Positions 1 to 8,823 of a stretch of DNA of 56,824 nucleotides are shown here, one piece after another. How positions within the stretch are numbered: the stretch's first letter is position 1; each line of letters opens with the position of its first letter. The stretch covers positions 1 to 56,824 of the forward strand of contig NZ_FOKI01000022.1 of the NCBI RefSeq assembly GCF_900111985.1, given 5' to 3'. This DNA comes from Clostridium frigidicarnis. Lineage in GTDB: Bacteria > Bacillota > Clostridia > Clostridiales > Clostridiaceae. The notes below the pieces were generated by a model. It ran no database searches, was not told the DNA's origin, and saw nothing but the letters and a program-made list of their open reading frames with translations. A program made the position numbers and the translations under genes.

Positions 1-109
1 TTCCACAATCATCTTCATGTTTTCCGCACTCATCTTCATGTTTTCCATATTCATCTTCAGTTCTGTCTTCATTTCCGTCAAATTTATTATAAAAACCATT
101 ATTACACAT
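1..109 (-). CDS. Heptad-repeat small protein, partial (C-terminus outside window)
   Basis: The gene starts at ATG 109-107 on the minus strand and runs off the left edge. A strong AAAGGAGAG ribosome binding site lies just upstream. The visible 36 residues start MCNNGFYNKFDGNEDRTED and continue as a tandem heptad, roughly E-D-E-(Y/C)-G-K-H, encoded by near-identical 21-bp DNA repeats. The chain is hydrophilic and acidic and rich in His, Cys, Asp and Glu, with no signal peptide visible. Metal binding or a spore or coat role would be guesses. I do not recognise the family. Confidence 0.6.
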   Translation of the reverse strand, partial: MCNNGFYNKFDGNEDRTEDEYGKHEDECGKHEDDCG

Positions 110-619
110 AGTTTATCTCTCCTTTGTTAATTTATAATATATCCCCATCTAATATAATAATATACATAGTTATAGGTTAATGTGACATTTTATTTTATTT
201 TTCATTGTTATATTTATATATTAATTGTAATTCATTAAACTTTTTTAGTACTATAATTATTTTTCTACTTGTTTTTGTGTTAATATATATATATTTGTAT
301 AAATATCTATTTATTGTAATCAATATTTTGTATAAATTATATTTTATCTCCTTTTAAAATATAATTTATTTATTTGTCGAATAATTATTATTTACAAATA
401 ATAATTATTGTTATATACTTATATTATCAAATAATTTTTAATTTCTTATTTAATTTTCTATATACAACCTATTATGTAAATGAAGTTATTAAATTATTAG
501 ATATTATTTTAAAAATTTGTGGGTTGTTAATTAAAGTAATTCATAATTTTACATTAGTATAAGTTAAAAATAGTATGTAACTTTATTTAAATTTAAAATA
601 AATTAATGGAGATGATTAA
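110..619. other. AT-rich intergenic region
   Basis: About 500 bp of very AT-rich sequence between the divergent heptad-repeat gene and the glutathione peroxidase gene. It must contain both promoters. The only clear structure is a perfect 14-bp inverted repeat with a 2-nt spacer at 380-409. I see no convincing coding sequence in it. Confidence 0.5.
380..409. promoter_or_regulatory. AT palindrome, possible PerR-like operator
   Basis: Perfect inverted repeat with 14-bp arms (380-393 and 396-409). Each arm contains ATAATTATTAT, the core of the PerR box TTATAATTATTATAA, but the flanks do not match. It lies about 210 bp upstream of a peroxidase gene, which makes peroxide-responsive control possible. 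In sequence this AT-rich the match may be chance. Confidence 0.25.
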
Positions 620-1171
620 ATGTCAATTTACGATTTCAAAGTTAAAAACATAGACGGTGAAGAAGTTTCTTTAGAGGAATTTAAAGGAAAAGTTATAATA
701 ATAGTGAATACAGCTAGCAAATGTGGATTTACTCCTCAATTTGCAGATTTAGAAAAACTTTACGAAAAATATAATGATAAAGGATTAGTAATTTTAGGAT
801 TCCCATCTAACCAATTTTTAGAGCAAGAACCTGGTTCCAACTCTGATGTTAAAAGTTTTTGTATGTTAAATTATGGGGTAAACTTCCCAATGTTTGAGAA
901 AGTAGATGTCCGTGGTAAGAATGCTTTACCTTTGTTCAACTTCCTAACTGTTGCTAAAGGGTTTAAGGGGTTTGATTTAACTAAACCTCAAGAAAAATTA
1001 TTACATTCAATAACAAGTGAAAACTATCCTGAGTATCTTGTTGATGATTCAATAAAATGGAACTTCACAAAATTCCTTATTGATAGATCTGGTAATATTG
1101 TTGAAAGATTTGAGTCTATTGTTGACCCTATGTCTATGGAAGAATCCATAAAATCTTTATTATCACTATAA
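620..1171 (+). CDS. gpx: Glutathione peroxidase family protein (thiol peroxidase)
   Basis: 183-residue cytoplasmic thioredoxin-fold peroxidase of the GPx/BsaA family. Such bacterial proteins reduce hydroperoxides, usually with thioredoxin rather than glutathione. The family tetrad is visible: Cys in [11 protein letters not shown] (Cys in place of selenocysteine), Gln in FPSNQF, and Trp and Asn in WNFTKF. The length is typical and GGAG precedes the ATG by about 8 nt. The gene stands alone and is followed by a strong terminator. It probably protects an anaerobe from oxygen and peroxide stress. Confidence 0.9.
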   Translation: MSIYDFKVKNIDGEEVSLEEFKGKVIIIVNTASKCGFTPQFADLEKLYEKYNDKGLVILGFPSNQFLEQEPGSNSDVKSFCMLNYGVNFPMFEKVDVRGKNALPLFNFLTVAKGFKGFDLTKPQEKLLHSITSENYPEYLVDDSIKWNFTKFLIDRSGNIVERFESIVDPMSMEESIKSLLSL

Positions 1172-1190
1172 TAAAGATTTTCATCTAAAC

Positions 1191-1235
1191 AGAAAAGAGA
1201 GGTGTAATCAACACAAACTTACACCTCTCTTTTCT
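1191..1235 (+). terminator. Rho-independent terminator of gpx
   Basis: 17-bp perfect stem (1191-1207 with 1219-1235) around an 11-nt loop. The 3' arm ends in the T-rich TTTTCT and is followed by TTATA. It lies 20 bp after the gpx stop codon. Confidence 0.85.
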
Positions 1236-1350
1236 TTATAGAATTCTTTATATTAGAAAATGTATTGTAGTTTAAAAAGTATAATATATAAACATGAAAA
1301 TACAATTACAGCCACCCTCAACAATCAAAGTTCACATAATGTTGTAAAGC

Positions 1351-1384
1351 AAAAAAACTTGTGAATTTTCTAACCCACAAGTTT
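1351..1384 (-). terminator. Terminator of cls
   Basis: Stem AAACTTGTG/CACAAGTTT (1355-1363 with 1376-1384). Read on the minus strand it is followed by a run of seven T. It lies downstream of the cardiolipin synthase stop codon. Confidence 0.8.
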
Positions 1385-1424
1385 ATATGATTAACTCACT
1401 TTTATATAAAGTTAAATATTTTTA

Positions 1425-2960
1425 TCACATAAGAGGTGCAAATACCCTTAATATAGATCTTATAAACCTATTTGACCATTTAACATTTTTACATTCTTCT
1501 AAAGTTATGTTCTGGCTTAATTCTAATGTCTTTGAAAAATCTTCTTTAATTTCAAATACTGATTTTGTTTTGTACAACCAAACTCCGCATTCAAAATGTA
1601 AATATAAACTTCTATAATCCATGTTAATAGTTCCAACTACCCCTACTTCATCATCTGCTACAAAGGTTTTTGAATGCATAAATCCGGGAATATATTCATA
1701 TATTTTCACTCCTGCTTCTATAAGTTGATAATAGTAAGCTCTCGTAACTATATGTGCATACCACTTATCCTCTATATGAGGTGTTATTATCCTTACATCC
1801 ACACCACTTTTAGCGGCTAATATAAGAGCTGTTATTAGTTCATTATCTACTATCAAATAAGGTGTAGTTATGTACACATAATTTTTTGCTCTATTTATTA
1901 TATTTAAATATACACTTTCACCAACCATTTCATTATCTAAGGGACTATCACCATAAGGTTGAACATATCCATCACCATGAAACTTCTCTGTACTGTGGAT
2001 ATGTGGTCTATATTTTTCGTAGTTTTCTCTTATTCCTTTATTAAAATCCCATGCCTGTAAAAACATCATTGTTAAGTTCCATACAGCTTCCCCTTTTATC
2101 ATAATGGAGGCATCCTTCCAATGACCAAATCTTTCTATTTCATTTATATATTCATCTGCTAAATTTATTCCTCCAGTAAATGCTGTATGTCCATCTATAA
2201 CAGTTATTTTCCTATGATCACGATTGTTCATTATTAATGAAAGAAATGGAACAAATTTATTGAATACTATACACTGAATACCTTTACTTTCTAGTATTTT
2301 ATAATATTTATTTGGCAATGTTCTTAAACATCCCACATCATCATATATTATTCTTACATCTATCCCCTCTTTAACCTTGTCCTCCAGTATATCCAATATA
2401 CTATTCCACATTAAACCTTCTTGCATTATAAAATATTCCATAAATATATAATGTCTAGCCTTTTTAAGCTCTTTTTTTAATTTATAAAAAAACACTTCTC
2501 CTGGAGATAAATATTCTGTTTCCGTATTTTTATGTATAGGATAAGTTGAAAATTTAGCTATATACTTTGATTGATTAGCTATGGATTTATCTTTTTTCTC
2601 AAGTTCATCTATAATACTTTTATCTTGTTGTAATAATGGTTCTGTATAATAAGAAACTCTAGCTATTTGTTTTTTTAATGTTTTACTTATTCTTTTTCCT
2701 CCGAATAAAAGATAAAATAGCCCCCCAAATACTGGTAATAACAAAACAGGTATTGTCCAAGCAAGCTTATATGATGGGTTGTCTGTTCTACTAATAATAT
2801 ATATAACAACAGCAACACTTATTATTATTAATAACACATATAAATATACAAATGTTTCAGATAATTTCCATATTGCAGTAATTAAAAATACTAGTTGAAT
2901 ACAAATAAGAAATCCTACTACAACCATTCTACTAAGTAACAAATCTAAAATTTTCCTCAT
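1425..2960 (-). CDS. cls: Cardiolipin synthase
   Basis: 511-residue membrane enzyme of the phospholipase D superfamily. It joins two phosphatidylglycerol molecules into cardiolipin plus glycerol. Two N-terminal membrane helices (about residues 10-55) are followed by a PLDc_N segment and two HKD catalytic motifs, HRKITVIDGHTAFTGG near residue 248 and HSKTFVADDEVGVVGTINMD near residue 430. The length is normal for Cls. The start follows AGGCGG with good spacing. The gene is monocistronic and ends at the terminator at 1351-1384. Confidence 0.93.
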   Translation of the reverse strand: MRKILDLLLSRMVVVGFLICIQLVFLITAIWKLSETFVYLYVLLIIISVAVVIYIISRTDNPSYKLAWTIPVLLLPVFGGLFYLLFGGKRISKTLKKQIARVSYYTEPLLQQDKSIIDELEKKDKSIANQSKYIAKFSTYPIHKNTETEYLSPGEVFFYKLKKELKKARHYIFMEYFIMQEGLMWNSILDILEDKVKEGIDVRIIYDDVGCLRTLPNKYYKILESKGIQCIVFNKFVPFLSLIMNNRDHRKITVIDGHTAFTGGINLADEYINEIERFGHWKDASIMIKGEAVWNLTMMFLQAWDFNKGIRENYEKYRPHIHSTEKFHGDGYVQPYGDSPLDNEMVGESVYLNIINRAKNYVYITTPYLIVDNELITALILAAKSGVDVRIITPHIEDKWYAHIVTRAYYYQLIEAGVKIYEYIPGFMHSKTFVADDEVGVVGTINMDYRSLYLHFECGVWLYKTKSVFEIKEDFSKTLELSQNITLEECKNVKWSNRFIRSILRVFAPLM

Positions 2961-3192
2961 ATTATACCGCCTTAATTTTTACTATATCAGTTCTAAAATT
3001 CATAACATATTATAATTCATAACCTGAATATGCTACCCTTAAGTTAGAATTTTAGGATTATGTAGATCTTATTTTACTTAAGTTTACTGATTTTATAACA
3101 CTTAAATCTATTTTAATACTTAATTTTATAAAATTATAGTATTTAACTTTAATTTCTAAACTTAAATACTCTTCTTCATTCCATATTATCTC

Positions 3193-3270
3193 AAGTGATT
3201 TCTAGGTTTAACCGAGGTTTGCTTATGAAAAAATATCTCTATCCACCTAGTCATCAGACTAAATAAAGAA
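3193..3270. repeat. Dispersed palindromic repeat, family B1, copy 1
   Basis: Begins AAGTGATTTCTAGGTT and ends CACCTAGTCATCAGA. The same two blocks, with a different interior, flank the element at 22709-22792. Boundaries are approximate. Confidence 0.5.
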
Positions 3271-3303
3271 GCTATAGATATGGTTTTTCACTTTATCTAT
3301 AGC
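3271..3303 (-). terminator. Possible terminator of the 3352 gene
   Basis: 10-bp perfect stem with a 13-nt loop, followed on the minus strand by TTCTTTATTT. The U tract is interrupted, so this is a moderate call. Confidence 0.45.
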
Positions 3304-3351
3304 CCTAATCTGATACTATAAGAATTAAAACCTAAAATACTAAGGATAGTA

Positions 3352-3768
3352 CTAATGCTCACCGTTATCAATCATTCTTTGTTTTGTTTTTGTTAAATTT
3401 AAGAGTTCCCCAACGATAAAAATAACTATTATAATATTAGCAATTAAAATTGTCATTTCTATCTTACTAACTCCTTCAAATGAATTAGCTATATACTCTT
3501 TTAATATACCATTATCAATAATAATTTTAAGAGTTATTCCTTCCATAACAAATACACTTAGTATAAGAGTAAATCTAAAATAATGTTTTCCTAGAAAGGT
3601 CATATACTTTTTTCTTTTATCATCATCATTAAAATTAATTCTATCCTTAAAGAAATTCAAATTAAATTCTGTAAACTTATTCTTCTTATCAAAATAATAA
3701 TTAAAAGCAACAAATGTAAAATAAATTATTATAGAAATCATACTTACTATAAAAATTGTACCCTCCAT
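3352..3768 (-). CDS. Small membrane protein of unknown function
   Basis: 138 residues with three predicted membrane helices (about residues 3-24, 66-86 and 105-127) and a basic cytoplasmic stretch after the first helix. The start is well supported by AGGAGGTGAATT before the ATG. I do not recognise the family. Length, topology and a short motif (LGKHYFRFTLILS here, IGKYHLAIGIFLG there) resemble the protein at 9457-9837, so the two may be distant paralogues on either side of the iron-transport genes. Confidence 0.6.
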   Translation of the reverse strand: MEGTIFIVSMISIIIYFTFVAFNYYFDKKNKFTEFNLNFFKDRINFNDDDKRKKYMTFLGKHYFRFTLILSVFVMEGITLKIIIDNGILKEYIANSFEGVSKIEMTILIANIIIVIFIVGELLNLTKTKQRMIDNGEH

Positions 3769-4120
3769 AATTCACCTCCTCATATCCCACTTGAAAATTT
3801 CTACTTATATATATTTAATTCCATACTATAGAACAAATCTTCATTCAGTGTTTTTCTTAAAAAGCATTTCTTATTTCACAAAGTTATTCACAAGAAGATT
3901 TATCCGCAACTTGTCACTTGCCACTTGTAATTTTTCACTCATTAAAGTTTTCAACTAAAAAATCTATATATTTTAATAGTCATCAAAGTTATCCACAGAT
4001 TTGAACTTTTATAGTATCCTATAAAGTAAAAAAATAGTATAATGCTATTTATATAATAACATTATACTATTTATGATGTTTTATGTTAATACTTACATAT
4101 ATATAATTCCATATTACTCT
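3769..4120. other. Intergenic region with repeat fragments and terminator
   Basis: No coding signal. It contains an 18-bp block (3828-3845, ATAGAACAAATCTTCATT) that recurs inverted at 43346-43363, a degenerate fragment of the long family C repeat (about 3860-3945), and the terminator at 4027-4072. Confidence 0.45.
4027..4072 (-). terminator. Terminator of the DUF2325/HD-GYP/MCP/FeoC-like operon
   Basis: 13-bp stem AAATAGTATAATG/CATTATACTATTT (4032-4044 with 4060-4072), followed on the minus strand by a T run. It marks the end of the minus-strand operon that begins at 6388. Confidence 0.8.
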
Positions 4121-4390
4121 TTACCTCAATATAGCTTTTCTTCCCTTATCAGTAAGCTTCCATATTACTAAATCTATATTACTACTATCTCCACAACAAC
4201 CACATTTTTTTGAGCATGTCCCACATCCTGAAGAACATGTATCCATAGTATCTTTTTCTATATAGTTTAAGTTTTTAAGTTGTTCAATCATTTGTTCAAC
4301 TAAAGATTCATCTACACCTAATTCCTTAGCAACTAGTTTATTTGAATATATTCCGCCCTCAGCTAATCTTTTTAGTATTTTAATCAACAC
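4121..4390 (-). CDS. FeoC-like winged-helix protein with Cys cluster
   Basis: 89 residues. The N-terminus is a winged helix-turn-helix (about residues 1-45, with SNKLVAKELGVDESLVEQM as the recognition region). A Cys-rich loop follows, CSSGCGTCSKKCGCCG (about residues 52-67), then a C-terminal strand. This resembles FeoC-type and DUF134-like iron-sulfur regulators, which modulate FeoB or act as iron sensors. It has seven cysteines, more than the four of classical FeoC. The likely start is GTG at 4390 with GAAGGG upstream; the usual GAGGTG here overlaps the start itself, so the start is uncertain. It is the last gene of a Fur-box operon. Confidence 0.65.
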   Translation of the reverse strand: MLIKILKRLAEGGIYSNKLVAKELGVDESLVEQMIEQLKNLNYIEKDTMDTCSSGCGTCSKKCGCCGDSSNIDLVIWKLTDKGRKAILR

Positions 4391-4410
4391 CTCTTAATCA
4401 TTCCCTTCTA

Positions 4411-5412
4411 TTAATTATTTTTACTTATCTTATCTTTTATCTCATATATTTTCTCAACAGTATTTAATACATCAAATGACATCTCTGTAACCCTATCAGA
4501 AGAACCATTAATTGTTGTTGATACATGATTTACAACTTTAGTTAATCCCTCTATCGATGTGCTTATCTCTTCTGTAGAAGAACTTATTTCATTCATAACA
4601 CTATGAATTTTTTCTGTATTCTCATCATATCTTTCGCATGTATGTATAATATTGTCGTAATCCTTATTTACAACTTCTGATAAATATTCAACTACTTCTT
4701 GTGAACACCTATTTAGTTTATTAAATGAAGAACTTACATTATTTATTATTGTGTCTATATTTTTTACAACTTTACTTGATTCCTCTGCAAGCTTTCTTAC
4801 CTCACCTGCAACCACTGCAAATCCCTTGCCTGCTTCTCCAGCTCTTGCAGCTTCAATTGATGCATTAAGAGCTAAAAGGTTAGTTTGTTTTGCTATATCC
4901 ATAATAGCATGAGAAAATCCATATATTTTTTCTACTTCCTTTGATCCTTCTATTGCTTCATTTAGTTCTAACTCTATTTTTCCTAACATTTTTTTAGAGT
5001 TATTTATTGATTCTACCATTTTATCTTTAATACCATTGGATCTCTTACTAAATACTTCAGTTTCTTTAAAGCTTTCTAGAGTCCTTTCCGCTATAATACC
5101 TGTAGAACTCTGTATCTCCTTTATTGAAAGATACATTTCTTTTCCTTTGTCAGATATGCTTTCCATTTCCTCCATTAACTTTTCAGATACATTTAAATTG
5201 TTATTAGCCGATACCTGAACTTCATCAATTAATTCTTCTATATCATTAAAATTCTTTTCAATATGTTTTTCTTCTTCCTCAGTATTGTTTAGATTTTCTT
5301 CTATATTATATTCATAAAGATTAATGCTTTTTTTATCATCATACTCTTTACATCTATCTTTAATAAACAAAGATCTTATTCTTCTTCCAATACCATTACT
5401 CTTAAGTAACAT
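4411..5412 (-). CDS. Soluble methyl-accepting chemotaxis protein-like
   Basis: 333 residues with no transmembrane segment, mostly long heptad coiled coil. The C-terminal half contains the conserved MCP hairpin tip that binds CheA and CheW ([20 protein letters not shown], followed by [17 protein letters not shown]). The N-terminal ~90 residues are acidic and contain no recognised sensor domain. It is therefore a cytoplasmic receptor-like protein that must sense through a partner. The start follows GGGGGAA. It is operonic with the HD-GYP gene upstream and the Cys-rich regulator downstream. Confidence 0.85.
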   Translation of the reverse strand: MLLKSNGIGRRIRSLFIKDRCKEYDDKKSINLYEYNIEENLNNTEEEEKHIEKNFNDIEELIDEVQVSANNNLNVSEKLMEEMESISDKGKEMYLSIKEIQSSTGIIAERTLESFKETEVFSKRSNGIKDKMVESINNSKKMLGKIELELNEAIEGSKEVEKIYGFSHAIMDIAKQTNLLALNASIEAARAGEAGKGFAVVAGEVRKLAEESSKVVKNIDTIINNVSSSFNKLNRCSQEVVEYLSEVVNKDYDNIIHTCERYDENTEKIHSVMNEISSSTEEISTSIEGLTKVVNHVSTTINGSSDRVTEMSFDVLNTVEKIYEIKDKISKNN

Positions 5413-5470
5413 TTAAAAATTCCCCCGATAACATGTAATGTTGTACATTAATGAATTATTTATTTGTGTT

Positions 5471-6091
5471 CTAATTTTTTATAGATATTAATTCTCTCAT
5501 AAATTGCAAATTATCTTGTATATACTCAACTATAACTGGATCAAACATTAGTCCCTTATTTAATAATACTTCTTTTATACATTCCTCAAAGCTCATGGCA
5601 TCTCTATATGGTCTATTTGATGTCATAGCATCTATAGAATCACATACAGCAATTATTCTAGAACCTAAAGGTATACTAGTTGATGCTATCCCACTTGGAT
5701 ATCCCTTACCATCCCAACGTTCATGGTGATAATATACAATCCTACTTATACTTTTCAATTTTTTTGATTTACTCAAAATATCAAAACCTATTTTAGGATG
5801 CATTTTTATATATTCCCACTCATGTGGTAAAAGTTCATCTTTTTTATTTAAAATTATATCTGGTACGCCTATTTTACCTATATCATGTAAATGAGCTGCT
5901 ATATGAATGTTCTCCAATTCTCTTCCCTTAATACCTAGTTCTTTTGATATTTCATGACTCATAAATGCAACTCTTTCAGAATGCCCTTTTGTGTAAAAAT
6001 CCTTTGCCTCTAAAGCTGTTATCAAGCTTTCTATTATGTCATGATACATCTCTTTTTCTATAGATCTAAATAGTAATTCCCTTATTGACAT
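5471..6091 (-). CDS. Stand-alone HD-GYP domain protein, probable c-di-GMP phosphodiesterase
   Basis: 206 residues, almost only an HD-GYP domain. The metal ligands and signature are intact: H in KGHSERV, HLHDIGKIGVPD, H in MHPKIG, and YYHHERWDGKGYPSG. The family hydrolyses cyclic di-GMP. There is no N-terminal sensor or receiver domain. Its ATG directly follows the TAA of the DUF2325 gene, so the two are translationally linked. It probably belongs to the Fur-box operon 6388-4121. Confidence 0.85.
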   Translation of the reverse strand: MSIRELLFRSIEKEMYHDIIESLITALEAKDFYTKGHSERVAFMSHEISKELGIKGRELENIHIAAHLHDIGKIGVPDIILNKKDELLPHEWEYIKMHPKIGFDILSKSKKLKSISRIVYYHHERWDGKGYPSGIASTSIPLGSRIIAVCDSIDAMTSNRPYRDAMSFEECIKEVLLNKGLMFDPVIVEYIQDNLQFMRELISIKN

Positions 6092-6388
6092 TTATTTTTT
6101 CAATTGCTCCTCTACATATCTTTTAACAGGCTCTTCCATACAAGACCAACATCTTTTAGAGAAAACAACTTTTTTATCACACTTCTTTGATTCTTCTTTT
6201 ATAAGTTCAACCACTCTGTGACCTACATAATCAGTCAAAACTAATACTAAATCAGTTTTATAAGGTATCTTAACCTTTTTATCACTTTTCTTTCTTCCAC
6301 TAACATGTTCTATTATGTCAAAACCACTTTCCCTTAATTTGTCTTTTATGTTTTGAATTCTATCTCCACCTATGACTAAAACACTCAT
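6092..6388 (-). CDS. DUF2325 domain protein
   Basis: 98 residues matching the DUF2325 pattern: an N-terminal SVLVIGGDRI strand, HVSGRKK, then IPYKTDLVLVLTDYVGHRV, and a C-terminal CWSC pair. The function of the family is unknown. In clostridia it often sits near metal or redox genes. It is the first gene of the operon and lies about 100 bp downstream of a Fur-like box. Confidence 0.75.
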   Translation of the reverse strand: MSVLVIGGDRIQNIKDKLRESGFDIIEHVSGRKKSDKKVKIPYKTDLVLVLTDYVGHRVVELIKEESKKCDKKVVFSKRCWSCMEEPVKRYVEEQLKK

Positions 6389-6434
6389 AAAAATTCTCCT
6401 TTTTGATTTAATTTTCTAATTATTATTAATGTAA

Positions 6435-6476
6435 TTTTAGCTGAAGCCTAAATTTCTTTATTAACTTCAGCTAAAA
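6435..6476 (-). terminator. Hairpin after feoB
   Basis: 12-bp perfect stem TTTTAGCTGAAG/CTTCAGCTAAAA. On the minus strand it is followed by only a short T-rich stretch. It separates feoB from the DUF2325 operon. Confidence 0.5.
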
Positions 6477-6486
6477 CAACTTCAAA

Positions 6487-6505
6487 GAAATCAATAATCA
6501 TTATC
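6487..6505 (-). promoter_or_regulatory. Fur-like box upstream of DUF2325 operon
   Basis: GAAATCAATAATCATTATC matches the 19-bp Fur consensus GATAATGATAATCATTATC at 14 of 19 positions, and at 14 of 19 in an overlapping register on the other strand. It lies between feoB and the DUF2325 gene, about 100 bp before the start codon. Confidence 0.55.
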
Positions 6506-6526
6506 AATTAAAATTCATAATTATCC

Positions 6527-8575
6527 TTAATTAAATCCCATTAATCTTCCTACTTGATAAACTATAACTGCTGCTCCCCAACCAATTAAACATGTGTATC
6601 CAACTGTTATGGCTGCCCATTTTCTTGAATTTGTTTCTCTTCTTATAGCTCCTATAGTTGCTGCACATGGACAATATAGAAGTGTCATTACCATAAATGA
6701 AAGAGCTGATAATGGTGTAAATATTTGTTGTATAGCACCAGTTAAATCTGGACCCTCTGCTACTCCGTATACTGTTGCCAATGTTCCTACAACAGCCTCT
6801 TTAGCTCCAAGACCAGTTATAAGTGCTACTGATGATTGCCAATTATCAAATCCTGCCCATGTAAATATTGGTGCTATAGATGATCCAATTATCCCAATTA
6901 AACTTTCTGAGCTTCCTGGTTCAACTCCACCTGGTAAGTTTGAAAGAACCCAAACAACAACAACTGTTCCTAATATAATAGTACCTGCTTTCTTTAAGAA
7001 CGCTTCTGATTTTTCCCACATATGAATTATAATACTCTTAACTGTTGGTATACGATAAGGTGGTAATTCCATTATGAAATAAGACTCTTCCCCTTTAAAT
7101 ACCCTCTTACTAAAGAATTTTCCCATTAATATAGCTACTACTATTCCTAATACATAAAGCGAAAATACAACTATTCCACTTGCATCAAAAATACCTATTC
7201 TTCTTCCTTCAAAGAATGCCCCTGCAAACAAAGCATATACTGGTAGCCTTGCTCCACATGAAACAAATGGATTTATAAGTATAGCTATCATTCTATCTTT
7301 CTTACTATCTAAAGTTCTAGTTGACATTATTCCCGCAACATTACAACCACTAGATATTATAAGTGATACAGCTGTTTTTCCATGAAGTCCTATGTAATTC
7401 ATAAACTTATCCATTACATATGCTGCTCTAGCCATATAACCAGTATCTTCAAGTATAGATATAAGAATATACATAACAAACAACATTGGAACAAATACCA
7501 TTACTGCTCCTAATCCACCAATTAATCCGTCAACAATAAAGGATGTTAGTAACTCTGATGTTCCTATAGTTTCTAGCAACGGCTCTACCCATTCACCTAA
7601 TGCTGTAAAGGCATCACCTACATATCCACCTAAAAATTCATTACCAAAAGTCATTGTTACTTGATATATTAAAAACATTATTATTGCAAATATAGGAATT
7701 CCAAACCACTTATGAGTAACAACTTTATCAATTTTATCAGATGTACTTTCTTTTCTAACAACTTGTTTCTTTACACTCTTTTGAATTATTTCACTGATTA
7801 ATTCATATCTTTTATCTATTATAAATGTATCTGGTTCATACCCTATTATGTCCGTTAAATTATTTATACTTTTTTCTATTTTGTTATTAACACTTTTATC
7901 TTGATTATATTCTTCCATAAGTTTCTTTATATATTCATCATTTTCTAAAAGTTTTATTGCTGTCCATTTAGGCGGATATTCTAATGATGCACAACTCTGT
8001 GCCAGTGTTTCTTCTAGTATATCTACCTCTCTTTCAATATCATCACCATAATTTATATTAAAAGATTTAACTTGTTTCTTATCCCCTAGCCTTATAGCTT
8101 CATCTATAAGTTCCTCCATACCTTGTCCCTTTGTTGCTACTGTAGTAATAACAGGAATATTTAAAAGCTGTGCTAATTTCTTTGTATTTATCTCAATGTT
8201 TTTGTTTTTAGCTTCATCCATCATATTAAGAGCTAAAACAACATTAGCACCAGTTTCTAGAATTTGCATTGTTAAATATAGATTTCTTTCTATATTGCTA
8301 GAATCAATTACATTTATAACTACATCAGGATTATCTTTTAAGATAAAGTTTCTTGCAACTACTTCATCCTCTGAATATGCTCCTAAACTATAAGTTCCTG
8401 GTAAATCCACTACAGTTATTTCTTTGCCTCCAGCCTTTAATTTACCTTCTTTTTTCTCAACTGTAACACCTGGCCAGTTCCCAACATGTTGCTTTGAACC
8501 TGTTAATGCATTAAATATTGTTGTTTTTCCACAATTGGGATTACCCGCTAGTGCTATTACTAAATTCTTATTCAT
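6527..8575 (-). CDS. feoB: Ferrous iron transporter FeoB
   Basis: 682-residue inner-membrane GTPase that drives Fe(II) uptake. The N-terminal G domain has GNPNCGKT (G1), DLPGTYS (G3) and NMMD (G4), followed by a helical spacer to about residue 270. The C-terminal membrane part has two gate repeats with conserved cysteines (SSGCNVAG and YCPCAATIGAIRRE). Length is normal for the shorter clostridial FeoB. It lies 14 bp after the proximal feoA and is probably part of feoA-feoA-feoB, controlled by the two Fur-like boxes at 9298-9386. Confidence 0.95.
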   Translation of the reverse strand: MNKNLVIALAGNPNCGKTTIFNALTGSKQHVGNWPGVTVEKKEGKLKAGGKEITVVDLPGTYSLGAYSEDEVVARNFILKDNPDVVINVIDSSNIERNLYLTMQILETGANVVLALNMMDEAKNKNIEINTKKLAQLLNIPVITTVATKGQGMEELIDEAIRLGDKKQVKSFNINYGDDIEREVDILEETLAQSCASLEYPPKWTAIKLLENDEYIKKLMEEYNQDKSVNNKIEKSINNLTDIIGYEPDTFIIDKRYELISEIIQKSVKKQVVRKESTSDKIDKVVTHKWFGIPIFAIIMFLIYQVTMTFGNEFLGGYVGDAFTALGEWVEPLLETIGTSELLTSFIVDGLIGGLGAVMVFVPMLFVMYILISILEDTGYMARAAYVMDKFMNYIGLHGKTAVSLIISSGCNVAGIMSTRTLDSKKDRMIAILINPFVSCGARLPVYALFAGAFFEGRRIGIFDASGIVVFSLYVLGIVVAILMGKFFSKRVFKGEESYFIMELPPYRIPTVKSIIIHMWEKSEAFLKKAGTIILGTVVVVWVLSNLPGGVEPGSSESLIGIIGSSIAPIFTWAGFDNWQSSVALITGLGAKEAVVGTLATVYGVAEGPDLTGAIQQIFTPLSALSFMVMTLLYCPCAATIGAIRRETNSRKWAAITVGYTCLIGWGAAVIVYQVGRLMGFN

Positions 8576-8589
8576 TTTACCCCTCCAAA

Positions 8590-8823
8590 TTAAACTTCCC
8601 TAACCATTACTTTTTGTGCCATACCTCTTCCTAACACAAGTCTTGTTTCTCCTACTTTAATAATTAAAGGACCTGCATCATTTCTTATTATTTCTAGTAT
8701 GGCTCCTTTGTTTACGCCCATTTCCATAAGCTTTTTTCCCATAAGTTCGCCACCATCTAAATTGTTTACTTCTGCATATTTACCAATTCCAATAGCGTTT
8801 AAAGGCATACAACTACAGGTCAT
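8590..8823 (-). CDS. feoA: FeoA family protein (proximal copy)
   Basis: 77 residues with an SH3-like FeoA fold: AEVNNLDGGELMGKKLMEMG, VNKGAILEIIRND, and GPLIIKVGETRLVLGRGMAQKVMV. FeoA is a small cytoplasmic partner of FeoB. It is immediately upstream of feoB. The N-terminus carries MTCSCMPLNAIG, a Cys-containing extension absent from the distal copy. A good GGGAGG-type site precedes the ATG. Confidence 0.9.
   Translation of the reverse strand: MTCSCMPLNAIGIGKYAEVNNLDGGELMGKKLMEMGVNKGAILEIIRNDAGPLIIKVGETRLVLGRGMAQKVMVREV

Larger units (their letters stand above)
2961..3351. other. Intergenic region with palindromic repeat
   Basis: Between cls and a small membrane-protein gene. No coding signal. 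It holds a dispersed repeat (3193-3270) and an adjoining 10-bp inverted repeat (GCTATAGATA, 3271-3280 with 3294-3303). On the minus strand that hairpin is followed by TTCTTTATTT and may terminate the gene at 3352. Confidence 0.45.

Noticed and set aside
374-562. 62-codon open frame rich in Ile, Leu, Tyr and Asn
   Set aside because: No ribosome binding site, composition is what random AT-rich DNA gives, and it lies in the gpx promoter region.
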